Positions 6,013 through 13,664 of a stretch of 32,424 bases of DNA are shown here, one piece after another. The position numbers were made by a program, and so were the translations under genes. A model generated the notes under the pieces. That model was not told the DNA's origin. It searched no databases and saw only the letters and a program-made list of their open reading frames with translations. The stretch comes from an uncultured Lachnospiraceae bacterium. GTDB taxonomy: Bacteria; Bacillota; Clostridia; Lachnospirales; Lachnospiraceae. Positions within the stretch are counted from its first letter, which is position 1; the number at the start of each line of letters is the position of its first letter. The stretch spans positions 1 to 32,424 of the forward strand of contig CAJUGG010000056.1 of assembly GCA_910585995.1 (NCBI GenBank), given 5' to 3'.

Positions 6013-6978
6013 ATGAAGAGAAGAGTTGGGGTTGTAGTGGTTTTGTTGGCGGTGATGTTGACGGGGTGCCGGAAGGCGGACGTGCAGGAGGAGCCTCAGG
6101 TGGAGGAGAGCAATGTGGCGGATGTGGCTGATGATGAGGAAGAGCTGGCTGTGAAGGAGGAGGATTCTCTGCAGGAGGAAGTTGCAGAGGAGGAAGGGGC
6201 TGATGTAGCTGAGCAGGAGGAAGAAGAGGATGGAATGGAAGCGGCGGCAGAGGTGAAGACTCCGCCGGAGGGTTGGGAGTTTAAGCTGGCTTCGGAAGAT
6301 TGGGGACTTTCGTATGGGGAGTCCGGGACGCAGCCGGTGGGAAATGCTACGGCGGAGGATCTGGCATGGTATGATGCGTATTATGTGGGGGATGACAGTG
6401 AGAATGTGCTGTATTTGACGTTTGACTGTGGGTATGAAAATGGAAATACGGAACCGATTCTGGATGCTTTGAAAAAGCATGATGCGAAAGGGACATTTTT
6501 TGTGGTGGGTCATTTTCTGGAGACGGCGCCAGATTTGGTGAAGCGCATGGTGGAGGAAGGCCATGCAGTGGGAAATCATACGTATCATCACCTGGATATG
6601 CCTACGATCTCAGAGCTTGAGAAGTTCCAGGAGGAGATGGACAGTGTGGCTGAGAAGTTTCAGGAGATTACAGGTACGGAGTTGGCTCCTTACTATCGTC
6701 CGCCCCAGGGAAAATGTAATGAAAATAATCTGAAGATGGCACAGGAGCTTGGATATTGTACGATTTTTTGGAGTCTTGCTCATGTGGACTGGAATCAGGA
6801 TAATCAGCCCGGACGTGAGGAGTCGATTCAGAAGCTGACTTCCAGAGTGCATCCGGGGGCGATTGTGCTGCTGCATAACACTTCTAAGACGAATGGAGAG
6901 ATCCTGGATGAACTTTTGACCAAATGGGAGGAGATGGGATATAGTTTTCGTCCTCTCTCAGAATTAACGGGCAAATAG
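6013..6978 (+). CDS. Polysaccharide deacetylase lipoprotein, PdaA-like
   Basis: A 321-residue lipoprotein: signal MKRRVGVVVVLLAVM with lipobox LTGC (Cys19), then a strongly acidic, Glu-rich linker (about 22-80) and a NodB/CE4 domain. Motif 1 is TFDCGYENGN (Asp138), in the form typical of PdaA muramic-delta-lactam deacetylases. The zinc site is in NHTYHH (His189, His193), motif 3 is YRPPQGK, and the last motif is VLLHNTS. It probably removes acetyl groups from peptidoglycan outside the cell, as in spore cortex or wall maturation. AGGAGG lies 6 bases before the ATG. The acidic linker is longer than usual. Substrate specificity is inferred from motif 1 only. Confidence 0.85.
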   Translation: MKRRVGVVVVLLAVMLTGCRKADVQEEPQVEESNVADVADDEEELAVKEEDSLQEEVAEEEGADVAEQEEEEDGMEAAAEVKTPPEGWEFKLASEDWGLSYGESGTQPVGNATAEDLAWYDAYYVGDDSENVLYLTFDCGYENGNTEPILDALKKHDAKGTFFVVGHFLETAPDLVKRMVEEGHAVGNHTYHHLDMPTISELEKFQEEMDSVAEKFQEITGTELAPYYRPPQGKCNENNLKMAQELGYCTIFWSLAHVDWNQDNQPGREESIQKLTSRVHPGAIVLLHNTSKTNGEILDELLTKWEEMGYSFRPLSELTGK

Positions 6979-7065
6979 AGAGCAGACGAGGTGTCTGTGA
7001 ATAGCCATCTTAGCCGGTCAGCATACACTAATAGAAACCTGCAAATACAGAAAGAAGCATACAGT

Positions 7066-8004
7066 ATGTTAAAAAAATGCAACGCAGTATTTGAAGGCGG
7101 AGGTGTCCGGGGAATCGGGCATGTGGGTGCGGTGTGCAGGATGGAACAGGCTGGCTGGCAATTCGCAGATACCGCAGGCTCTTCGGCCGGGGCAATTATC
7201 GCTGCGCTGTTGGCGGCGGGTTATACCGGCAAAGAGCTGAAAAAAGAGATGGAAGGACTTGATTATCTGCGATTTAAAGGGATGGATTTTCCAGATCATT
7301 TTGGAATGGTGGGTAAAAGTCTGTCCTTTTTGTTAAGTCTTGGAATCTATCGCACAGATGAGTTAGAAGACTGGCTGGATGAATTGTTAAATCGAAAAGG
7401 AATGCGCCGTTTTGGAGATGTCGCTTTCTCAGGCAAGAAGTTAAAGATTACTGCCAGTGATCTGACGAAGAGACGCCTGTTGGTATTTCCGGATGATCTG
7501 AAGCAATTTGATGTGACCTGGGAGGAGTTTTGTATTGCACCGGCAGTGCGTATGAGCGTGAGCATCCCCATCTTTTTTGAGCCAGTTCGCTGGAAGGACC
7601 TACAAGGAGAAGAACATCTGATAGTAGATGGTGGGCTTTTAAGCAATTATCCATTGTGGCTTTTGGATGATCAGAAGCAAAAGCCTTTCCGCCCGACGTT
7701 TGGATTCAAGTTTTTTGAAGAAAAAGAGCCCTGTGAGTGCAGAGTATGCCAAGCCAGACCTAACGTGGTGGATTATCTAAAGGCAATCGTCTCCACCAGT
7801 TTAGATGCGTTTGACAACTATCATCTCTCTTCAGATGACTATGACAGAACTATTCGAATCTCTACGGAAGCTAATGTCAAAGGAGAGCGCCGTAAGATCA
7901 GTGCTGTGGATTTTGATATCACTCCGGAAGAAAGCCGGGCGCTGTTTGAAAATGGATGGAGTGGTGCAGAACGGTTTCTTCGCCGAAAACATCTTGCTAC
8001 ATAG
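7066..8004 (+). CDS. Patatin-like phospholipase
   Basis: A 312-residue cytoplasmic lipid acyl hydrolase with the complete catalytic set: oxyanion loop GGGVRGIGH (11-19), nucleophile Ser40 in GSSAG, and the dyad Asp188 in VDGGLLSNYP. The start is ATG 7066, so the protein begins directly with the typical strand N-A-V-F-E-G-G-G. An upstream in-frame GTG at 6991 with a passable GAGG site would add 25 polar residues without family resemblance. Bacterial patatins of this length often act as phospholipase A or lysophospholipase. A CxCRVC cluster (ECRVCQ at about 225-230) is unusual. It lies 18 bases before the helicase gene and is probably co-transcribed with it. Confidence 0.85.
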   Translation: MLKKCNAVFEGGGVRGIGHVGAVCRMEQAGWQFADTAGSSAGAIIAALLAAGYTGKELKKEMEGLDYLRFKGMDFPDHFGMVGKSLSFLLSLGIYRTDELEDWLDELLNRKGMRRFGDVAFSGKKLKITASDLTKRRLLVFPDDLKQFDVTWEEFCIAPAVRMSVSIPIFFEPVRWKDLQGEEHLIVDGGLLSNYPLWLLDDQKQKPFRPTFGFKFFEEKEPCECRVCQARPNVVDYLKAIVSTSLDAFDNYHLSSDDYDRTIRISTEANVKGERRKISAVDFDITPEESRALFENGWSGAERFLRRKHLAT

Positions 8005-8022
8005 AGAAAGGATCTTAGAGAT

Positions 8023-10389
8023 ATGGTACAAAAGACCATTCGTATTTCTGTGAGAAATTTAGTGGAATTTCTGCTAAGAAGCGGAGATCTGGACAATCGC
8101 TATGGCGGACGAAAAGATGCCGAGGCGATGCAGGCCGGGAGTCGTCTGCATCGTAAGATACAGGGAAGTATGGGGTCGGGGTATCAGGCAGAAGTGACCT
8201 TAAAACATCTGGTGGAACTGGAAGAAGTCTTAGTCAGCGTGGAAGGACGGGCGGACGGCATCTGGATGGATCAGGGAGTCTGTACTATTGATGAGATCAA
8301 AGGAACCTATCAGGATGTGAACCAGTTGCCAGGTGCTCTTCCCGCCCACCTGGCCCAGGCAAAGTGCTATGCCTATCTGTATGCAGTGCAGCAACGGCTG
8401 AAGACGATCCGCACCCGTATGATCTATGCCAATCTGGACACAGAGGAGATGGTATATTTTACAGAAGACCATACCTTTTCGGCACTTGAAGAATGGTTTT
8501 TAGAACTGATGGAAGCTTATAAAAAATGGGTGGTCTTTGAATACAACTGGAAGCTTCGAAGAAAACACACGATTCAAACCATGGAATTTCCCTATCCCTA
8601 TCGGGAAGGACAGAGGGAATTGGTTGTGAGTGTCTATCGCAGTATTCTTAGAAAAAAGCGTCTGTTTATTCAGGCGCCTACTGGCGTTGGTAAGACGCTG
8701 TCTGCGCTGTTTCCTTCCCTGAAAGCCGTGGGAGAAGACTTAGGAGACAAGATCTTCTATCTGACCGCCAGGACCATCACCCGAACGGTAGCAGGAGAAG
8801 CTCTGAACATTGTCCGGACACAAGGAGTTTCCATCAAATCCGTGATCCTCACAGCTAAGGAAAAACTGTGCATCTGTGAAAAACCTGCGTGCAATCCCGA
8901 TGCCTGTCCCTATGCCAAAGGACATTTTGACAGGATCAATGAAGCAGTCTATGAGCTGTGGACTACAGGGCCAGATGCATTGACCAGGGAGGTGATCCTG
9001 GCACAAGCCCATAAATATAGCGTATGTCCGTTTGAACTGAATCTGGACCTGTCCCTTTGGGTGGATGTGGTGATCTGTGACTATAACTATGTCTTTGATC
9101 CCAACGTGTATCTCAAACGGTTTTTTGGAGAGAGCGTAAAAGGCGAGTACCTCTTTTTAATTGATGAAGCACACAATCTGGTGGAACGCGGGCGCAGTAT
9201 GTACAGCGCACACCTTTGCAAAGAGCGATTTTTAGAGATAAAGCGGATAGTAAAAGGAAAAGATACTTCTTTGTCGCAGGCACTGGAGCGCTGCAATCGT
9301 TATCTTTTGACATTAAAAAGAGAATGTGAAGACGGATGTCAGAGACTTCCTCAGGTGGGTGGCTTCACCTTGCATCTGTCTCATCTGATGAGTGAGATGG
9401 AGCGTTTTCTGGAATGGGTCACGTTGGAAGATTTGCGCGAGACACTGACAGAATTTTATTTTGAGATTCGCAATTTTTTGAATATCCATGACCGGGTGGA
9501 TGAAAACTATGAGATCTATACAGAATTGGATCCGAAGGGACAATTTTTCCTTCATCTGTACTGTATCCGTCCCGCAGTCAATCTAAGACTTTGTCTGGAC
9601 AAAGGGATCAGCACCGTGTTTTTTTCTGCAACGCTTTTGCCAGTAACTTATTATAAAGGTCTGCTGACCGGGGAGAGCGAGGACTATGCCGTCTATGCGA
9701 AATCACCTTTTTTGGTATCCAACAGACTTTTGCTGATCGGAACAGATGTGAGCAGCCGCTACAAAAGGCGCGGTGATACAGAATACTGCCGGATGGCAGA
9801 ATACATAAGCAAGACGGTAAAAAGCCAAAAAGGCAATTATCTGGTGTTTTTTCCGTCGTATCAGATGTTAGAAGTGGTTTATCAAAGATGCGAAAAACAG
9901 AACGACTTTCTCTGTATCAGGCAGGATACCGGGATGGATGAGAAGGAACGGGAGCATTTTCTTTTAAAATTTGAAGAGACGCGTAAAGAAAGTATGGCAG
10001 CTTTTTGCGTGATGGGAGGGATCTTTTCCGAAGGCATCGATCTGACCGATGACCGCCTGATTGGAGCTATCATCATTGGAACAGGACTGCCGCAGATATG
10101 CCGCGAACGAGAGATACTAAGAGCATATTTTGACCGAAAAGGCCTGGATGGATTTGCATATGCCTATCAGTATCCGGGGATGAATAAAGTACTGCAGGCA
10201 GCAGGACGCGTCATCCGGACAGATAAAGACCGCGGGGTGATTCTTCTGTTGGATGAACGCTTTGCAGGAAGGGATTATCAAAAACTATTTCCCAGAGAGT
10301 GGGCGCAACACTTATATTGCAAAATAGATACAATATCTGATAAATTAGATACATTTTGGTCTAATGACGCAGCTCCAAGTAAAGAATAA
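8023..10389 (+). CDS. XPD/Rad3-type DNA helicase with N-terminal PD-(D/E)XK nuclease domain
   Basis: 788 residues. The N-terminal 180 resemble a RecB/Cas4-type nuclease: RLHRKIQ (His43), then GRADG (Asp78) and EIKG (Glu91, Lys93). The helicase follows: Walker A APTGVGKT (218-225), four cysteines C283/C285/C290/C295 that can hold an iron-sulphur cluster, DEAH at 381-384, FSATLLP, and C-terminal motifs GGIFSEGIDL and QAAGRVIR. Such enzymes unwind DNA 5' to 3' in repair or processing of stalled forks; the nuclease domain would allow coupled cleavage. This arrangement is seen in a family of DinG-like clostridial proteins. The 3' end overlaps the convergent DUF1294 gene by 29 bases. The C-terminal 20 residues are polar and probably disordered. 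Confidence 0.85.
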   Translation: MVQKTIRISVRNLVEFLLRSGDLDNRYGGRKDAEAMQAGSRLHRKIQGSMGSGYQAEVTLKHLVELEEVLVSVEGRADGIWMDQGVCTIDEIKGTYQDVNQLPGALPAHLAQAKCYAYLYAVQQRLKTIRTRMIYANLDTEEMVYFTEDHTFSALEEWFLELMEAYKKWVVFEYNWKLRRKHTIQTMEFPYPYREGQRELVVSVYRSILRKKRLFIQAPTGVGKTLSALFPSLKAVGEDLGDKIFYLTARTITRTVAGEALNIVRTQGVSIKSVILTAKEKLCICEKPACNPDACPYAKGHFDRINEAVYELWTTGPDALTREVILAQAHKYSVCPFELNLDLSLWVDVVICDYNYVFDPNVYLKRFFGESVKGEYLFLIDEAHNLVERGRSMYSAHLCKERFLEIKRIVKGKDTSLSQALERCNRYLLTLKRECEDGCQRLPQVGGFTLHLSHLMSEMERFLEWVTLEDLRETLTEFYFEIRNFLNIHDRVDENYEIYTELDPKGQFFLHLYCIRPAVNLRLCLDKGISTVFFSATLLPVTYYKGLLTGESEDYAVYAKSPFLVSNRLLLIGTDVSSRYKRRGDTEYCRMAEYISKTVKSQKGNYLVFFPSYQMLEVVYQRCEKQNDFLCIRQDTGMDEKEREHFLLKFEETRKESMAAFCVMGGIFSEGIDLTDDRLIGAIIIGTGLPQICREREILRAYFDRKGLDGFAYAYQYPGMNKVLQAAGRVIRTDKDRGVILLLDERFAGRDYQKLFPREWAQHLYCKIDTISDKLDTFWSNDAAPSKE

Positions 10390-10627
10390 GACCCGCTTGC
10401 ACTATAAGGATCAAAGGCATACCCCATAAAAAATACCAGTGCTTCGTCTTATGATGAAACACATGCATACCCGTTGTAGTCCCTATCGAACCACCTATAA
10501 CAGCAAGAGCAAACAACGTCTTTTCCGGGATTCTCCACAGATGCTTCTTCGCCTTGTATTTGTCTATTCCCATTGCCAGAAAACCGATGATGTTGATGAA
10601 AAGTATGTATAATAGTACGTATTTCAT
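10361..10627 (-). CDS. DUF1294 small membrane protein
   Basis: An 88-residue protein with three hydrophobic segments: YVLLYILFINIIGFLAMG, then after DKYKAKKHLWRIPE a second segment LFALAVIGGSIG, and LWGMPLILIVQAGLILYL at the end. The D-K-x-x-A-x-x-x-x-W-R-I-P-E loop is the DUF1294 signature. Function is unknown; relatives are sometimes fused to cold-shock domains. I start it at 10627, because the ribosome site AAAGGA sits 9 bases before that ATG and almost touches the upstream ATG at 10636. It overlaps the helicase gene tail to tail. Confidence 0.85.
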   Translation of the reverse strand: MKYVLLYILFINIIGFLAMGIDKYKAKKHLWRIPEKTLFALAVIGGSIGTTTGMHVFHHKTKHWYFLWGMPLILIVQAGLILYLELRH

Positions 10628-10711
10628 GCTGATCATTCCTTTCGACTGAAGATATTCATAGTATAAATAACCATCAAAGCGTTGTCAATATTTTGATACG
10701 GGCGACGCATA

Positions 10712-10900
10712 GAGCCATTGCCGCATCGGGCTGGGGGCTTCGATCAATGTCTGCATAGAATGTATCGGACAGTCACTCGATTCTGTACGTCTCACTCGGA
10801 CACAAGTGTTCGCCTGCGACGTACAGAATCGAGCAACAGTCCGCTCCAATCTACACAGCACTATTGATGCGAAGCCCCCAGCCCGATGCGGCAACGGCTC
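10712..10900. repeat. Long palindromic repeat element, copy B
   Basis: This 189-base element has outer arms GAGCCATTGCCGCATCGG... pairing with ...CCGATGCGGCAACGGCTC over about 35 bases. It then has the conserved arm segment TCTGCATAGAATGTATCGG, an inner stem around CTCGATTCTGTACGTC and its complement, and a tip CGGACAC-AA-GTGTTCG. The other conserved segment, CCGCTCCAATCTACACAGC, follows. It has the same orientation as copy A. The long minus-strand open frame 10685-11152 across copies B and C is a palindrome artefact. It lies between the DUF1294 gene and glyA, in a stretch of about 640 bases without genes. Confidence 0.9.
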
Positions 10901-10983
10901 TAAGCTGGGTGTTGGAAGCGGATACATACCCTTCGCCTGCCAAGAACATACATTCCCTACCTCCCCCAACCCCAGGAGATGAT
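10901..10983. other. Spacer between palindromic copies B and C
   Basis: About 80 bases with no recognisable gene. It contains short complementary pieces (GCTGGGTGTTGG and CCCCCAACCCCAG), which may be the decayed arms of a further element. Confidence 0.3.
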
Positions 10984-11147
10984 AAGGGAGCCGGTGGGGA
11001 TGATCAATCGTGCTGTGTAGATTGGAGCGGACATTCGCTTGATTTTGTACGTCACAGGCGGACACTTGTGTCCGAATGAGGCGAACAAAATCGAGTGAGT
11101 GTCCGATACACTCTATGCAGACATTGATCATCCCCGCCGGCTCCCTT
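10984..11147. repeat. Long palindromic repeat element, copy C (inverted orientation)
   Basis: This 164-base element is in the opposite orientation to A and B. Outer arms of 25 bases (AAGGGAGCCGGTGGGG... with ...CCCCGCCGGCTCCCTT) pair with a single G-T mismatch. The conserved segments appear as complements: GCTGTGTAGATTGGAGCGG first and CCGATACACTCTATGCAGA last. The tip is CGGACAC-TT-GTGTCCG. The inner stem is about 80 percent like copy B, and the outer stem is unrelated to those of A and B. It ends 38 bases before the glyA promoter. Confidence 0.9.
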
Positions 11148-11184
11148 GTCATTTCCGTCCTCTCTTTTTTTTATGAATTATGGC

Positions 11185-11213
11185 TTGAAAAATATACCCA
11201 GTCATGTTAAAGT
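11185..11213 (+). promoter_or_regulatory. Candidate glyA promoter
   Basis: TTGAAA (11185-11190), a 17-base spacer, and TAAAGT (11208-11213). It is weaker than the other promoters here. The leader is about 55 bases. Confidence 0.45.
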
Positions 11214-11274
11214 GGTGTTTGTGTGAAAAACAAATGTCTTTGTGAGAAAAACAGTTTAACGACAGGAGGAAGCT

Positions 11275-12516
11275 ATGTATTCGTTAGATGAGGTAAAATG
11301 CGTCGATCCTGAGATCGCAAAAGCCATCGAAGATGAGATGGCGAGACAAAACAGTCATATTGAACTAATTGCATCCGAGAATTGGGTAAGCAAAGCCGTA
11401 ATGGCTGCTATGGGAAGTCCCCTGACCAATAAATATGCAGAAGGATATTCTGGCAAGCGCTATTACGGCGGCTGTGAGTGTGTGGATGTGGTGGAAGATC
11501 TGGCTATCCAGCGCGCAAAAGAGGTATTTGGATGTGAGTATGTCAATGTACAGCCCCACTCAGGCGCACAAGCGAATATGGCTGTCTTTTTTGCCATGTT
11601 AGAGCCGGGAGACAAAGTGCTAGGGATGAATCTGGCTCATGGAGGACATCTGTCCCATGGAAGCCCTGCCAATATGTCCGGTAAATATTTTGAAGTATAT
11701 CCATATGGAGTGAATGATGAGGGCTTTATCGACTATGAAGAAGTGCGTAAGATTGCCCTTCAGTGCCGTCCGAAATTAATCGTGGCAGGAGCAAGTGCTT
11801 ATGCCAGAACGATTGATTTTAAGAGATTTCGTGAGATTGCGGACGAGGTGGGCGCATATCTGATGGTGGATATCGCGCATATCGCCGGCCTGGTGGCAGC
11901 AGGCGTGCATCCAAGCCCGATTCCCTATGCGCATGTGACCACGACCACTACCCACAAGACACTTCGCGGTCCCAGAGGCGGCATGATTATGTCAGATGCC
12001 AAGACCGCAGAGAAATTTAATTTTAATAAGGCTGTATTTCCAGGGATCCAGGGCGGGCCTTTGATGCATGTGATCGCAGCAAAAGCAGTGTGCTTAAAAG
12101 AGTGTCAGACCGAGGAATACAAGGAGTATCAGAGAAATATTGTCAAAAATGCAAAAGCATTGTGCAAAGGGCTTATGGATCGCGGGATCAAGATCGTGTC
12201 CGGCGGGACGGACAACCATCTGATGCTGATGGATCTGACAGGACTGAATGTCTCCGGAAAAGATGCGGAGAATCTTCTGGATCTGGCCAATATTACAGCT
12301 AATAAGAATACGATTCCCAATGATCCCCGCTCTGCTTTTGTTACCAGCGGTGTGCGTCTGGGAACAGCGGCTGTGACCAGCAGAGGACTGAATGAGGCAG
12401 ATATGGATATGATTGCAGAGGCGATTGCCATGATGCTCAAAGAGGGAGAGAGCGCGGCACCTAAGGCGAAGAAGCTGATTCAAAAACTGACCGAGAGATA
12501 CCCGCTTTGTATGTAA
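11275..12516 (+). CDS. glyA: Serine hydroxymethyltransferase
   Basis: 413 residues, the usual length. It converts serine and tetrahydrofolate to glycine and 5,10-methylene-THF, using pyridoxal phosphate. The N-terminus has IELIASENWVSKAV and the glycine-rich YAEGYSGKRYYGG; the cofactor lysine is Lys228 in TTTTHKTLRGPRGG; QPHSGAQANMA and DIAHIAGLVAAG are also intact. AGGAGG lies 6 bases before the ATG. It is a stand-alone unit, bounded by palindromic copy C upstream and a terminator at 12550. It is the main supplier of one-carbon units, which links it to purA-type purine synthesis further along. Confidence 0.97.
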   Translation: MYSLDEVKCVDPEIAKAIEDEMARQNSHIELIASENWVSKAVMAAMGSPLTNKYAEGYSGKRYYGGCECVDVVEDLAIQRAKEVFGCEYVNVQPHSGAQANMAVFFAMLEPGDKVLGMNLAHGGHLSHGSPANMSGKYFEVYPYGVNDEGFIDYEEVRKIALQCRPKLIVAGASAYARTIDFKRFREIADEVGAYLMVDIAHIAGLVAAGVHPSPIPYAHVTTTTTHKTLRGPRGGMIMSDAKTAEKFNFNKAVFPGIQGGPLMHVIAAKAVCLKECQTEEYKEYQRNIVKNAKALCKGLMDRGIKIVSGGTDNHLMLMDLTGLNVSGKDAENLLDLANITANKNTIPNDPRSAFVTSGVRLGTAAVTSRGLNEADMDMIAEAIAMMLKEGESAAPKAKKLIQKLTERYPLCM

Positions 12517-12549
12517 TAGCAGACCGCGAAGTAAGGCGGTGACAGAAAG

Positions 12550-12593
12550 GACTGCCGTAAGATCAAAGGCTGAGATTTTGCGGCGGTCTTTTC
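12550..12593 (+). terminator. Terminator after glyA
   Basis: A 15-base stem (12550-12564 with 12574-12588, containing three G-T pairs) with a 9-base loop and a following TTTTCT. It lies 34 bases after the glyA stop. Confidence 0.7.
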
Positions 12594-12627
12594 TATATGG
12601 GATGACCTGTGAGAAGGGAGAGAGGAT

Positions 12628-12831
12628 ATGGGAGAGATCCTGGAAGAATTTATCAGTGGATTCTGCCGCAGCAGCAATGAGACAAGGACCATAGCCTGTG
12701 AGTACGAAAGGCAGGAAGACAAAAGCCTCTGTCTGACAGCATTTGATTGTAATCATGAGAAATGTCCGAACAGCGCGGCTTGTCTGATCTACAAAGAGGC
12801 AGTCGAGCGGGCGAATGGGAATATAAGATAA
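12628..12831 (+). CDS. Small Cys-containing hypothetical protein
   Basis: 67 residues from ATG 12628 behind GGGAGAGAGG. It is acidic at the start (MGEILEEFISGFCRSS) and carries five cysteines in all, at ISGFC, TIACEYE, DCNHEKC and SAACLIY. The last four could bind a metal. I recognise no named domain; similar short proteins seem common beside housekeeping genes in Lachnospiraceae, but that is recollection, not a search. It follows the glyA terminator with its own ribosome site and no clear promoter. The convergent mnmM gene ends 27 bases downstream. Confidence 0.6.
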   Translation: MGEILEEFISGFCRSSNETRTIACEYERQEDKSLCLTAFDCNHEKCPNSAACLIYKEAVERANGNIR

Positions 12832-12858
12832 GCAAAATAAACTTTCTTAAAATCGTCG

Positions 12859-13415
12859 TCAGAGCTTCCGGATCAGGACCGGGATGGGCGGATGATGGGG
12901 TCTATTATAATAGGAGGAAAGAATGACAAGGTACTCTTTGGGAGGCAAGGCTTTTAGATAGGGAAGGAGCGCGTCACGTTCGGCAAATCCTGTGTCACCG
13001 CCGCTGTAGATGCACAAAGTAAGAAGACCATCTTTTTTCAGAAGGGAAAGTCCCTGAGTGATGGCTTCGATACTGGTGTCTGGCTGTGTGGCAAGGGTGT
13101 GATCTCCTCCTGGCAGATAGCCTAAGTTAAAGGTAATACAGCTTACCGTAGAGATATCTGCATAGTGGTTCATATGGCTGTGGGAATCCAGGATCAGTCG
13201 GTAATTTTGCGGCGTCCTGGATTCTTGTAGCTTTTTTGTGTCTGTATCAGTGCCTGCTCTTGGATATCAAAGGCGAGCACTTGTCCCTGATCTCCCACCA
13301 GGCTGCACAAAAACTCGGTGTCATGCCCGTTTCCCATGGTCGCATCGATGCAAAGATCACCAGGTTTTACTTGCTGCCTGATAAAATGACGACACCATTC
13401 GGTAATTTGATACAT
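12859..13415 (-). pseudogene. mnmM: MnmM/YtqB-type tRNA methyltransferase, frameshifted in an A-run
   Basis: A Rossmann methyltransferase read in two frames. Frame one from ATG 13415 (GGAAGGAG site upstream) reads MYQITEWCRHFIRQQ, then DLCIDATMGNGHDTEFL (SAM motif) and VLAFDIQEQAL. After six A residues at 13232-13237 the family pattern moves to the next frame: KLQESRTPQNYRLILDSH, then CITFNLGYLPGGDH and LPPKEYLVILSSYYNRP, ending at 12859. Together they give about 185 residues, close to YtqB (about 194), now called MnmM, which methylates nm5s2U34 in tRNA. One more A would restore the gene. It could be a lesion, a sequencing error or slippage. Confidence 0.75.
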
Positions 13416-13490
13416 AAAGAGATACTCCTTCCTGTAAAAGTTTGTCTATATTTTAACATAAAATCATGAGACAGAAAACCATGTTTTTAT

Positions 13491-13519
13491 TTGCTATGAA
13501 TAGGAATATGGGATATAAT
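13491..13519 (+). promoter_or_regulatory. Promoter of the ftsW-ispG-polC cluster
   Basis: TTGCTA (13491-13496), a 17-base spacer, and a perfect TATAAT (13514-13519). It drives the leader peptide and, by overlap and tight spacing, probably everything through polC and the next membrane protein. Confidence 0.75.
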
Positions 13520-13562
13520 AGACAAATCAAGATGGTTTGCCTTTAGAGAGGATGGAACTTCT

Positions 13563-13664
13563 ATGAATATCATAGCTAACGTTGATAAAAATTGGGAAAT
13601 CAGATATGGCAGGAAGGCGCTTGTGACTGGGCGAGGGATGTGTGAGAGACGGGGGGGCTTGTGA
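13563..13664 (+). CDS. Leader peptide, N-terminal remnant of dihydrofolate reductase
   Basis: A 33-codon frame with ATG 13563 and ribosome site GAGGATGGAA. Its first 22 residues, MNIIANVDKNWEI then RYGRKALVT, resemble the N-terminus of clostridial dihydrofolate reductases, which begin M-N-x-I-x-x-V-D-x-N-W-x-I and go on to L-L-V-S. After that the resemblance stops. The stop codon TGA (13662-13664) overlaps the ATG of the SEDS gene, so ribosomes finishing the peptide could restart there. The fragment cannot be an enzyme. It is either decay that left a working start region or a selected coupling leader. Confidence 0.55.
   Translation: MNIIANVDKNWEIRYGRKALVTGRGMCERRGGL

Noticed and set aside
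7066..10389. Patatin plus helicase as a CBASS-like or other defence operon
   Set aside because: There is no cyclic nucleotide synthase, sensor or other defence gene nearby, and both families also have common housekeeping members.
10712..11147. CRISPR array
   Set aside because: The repeats are few, long, palindromic and in both orientations, with no regular spacers and no cas genes.
10685..11152. 155-residue minus-strand open frame
   Set aside because: It reads through both palindromic copies B and C; it has no ribosome site or domain, and its repeats are explained by the palindromes.
12094..12756. 220-residue minus-strand frame over the glyA 3' end
   Set aside because: It is a shadow of glyA and of the small Cys-containing gene; it has no family resemblance and crosses the glyA terminator.
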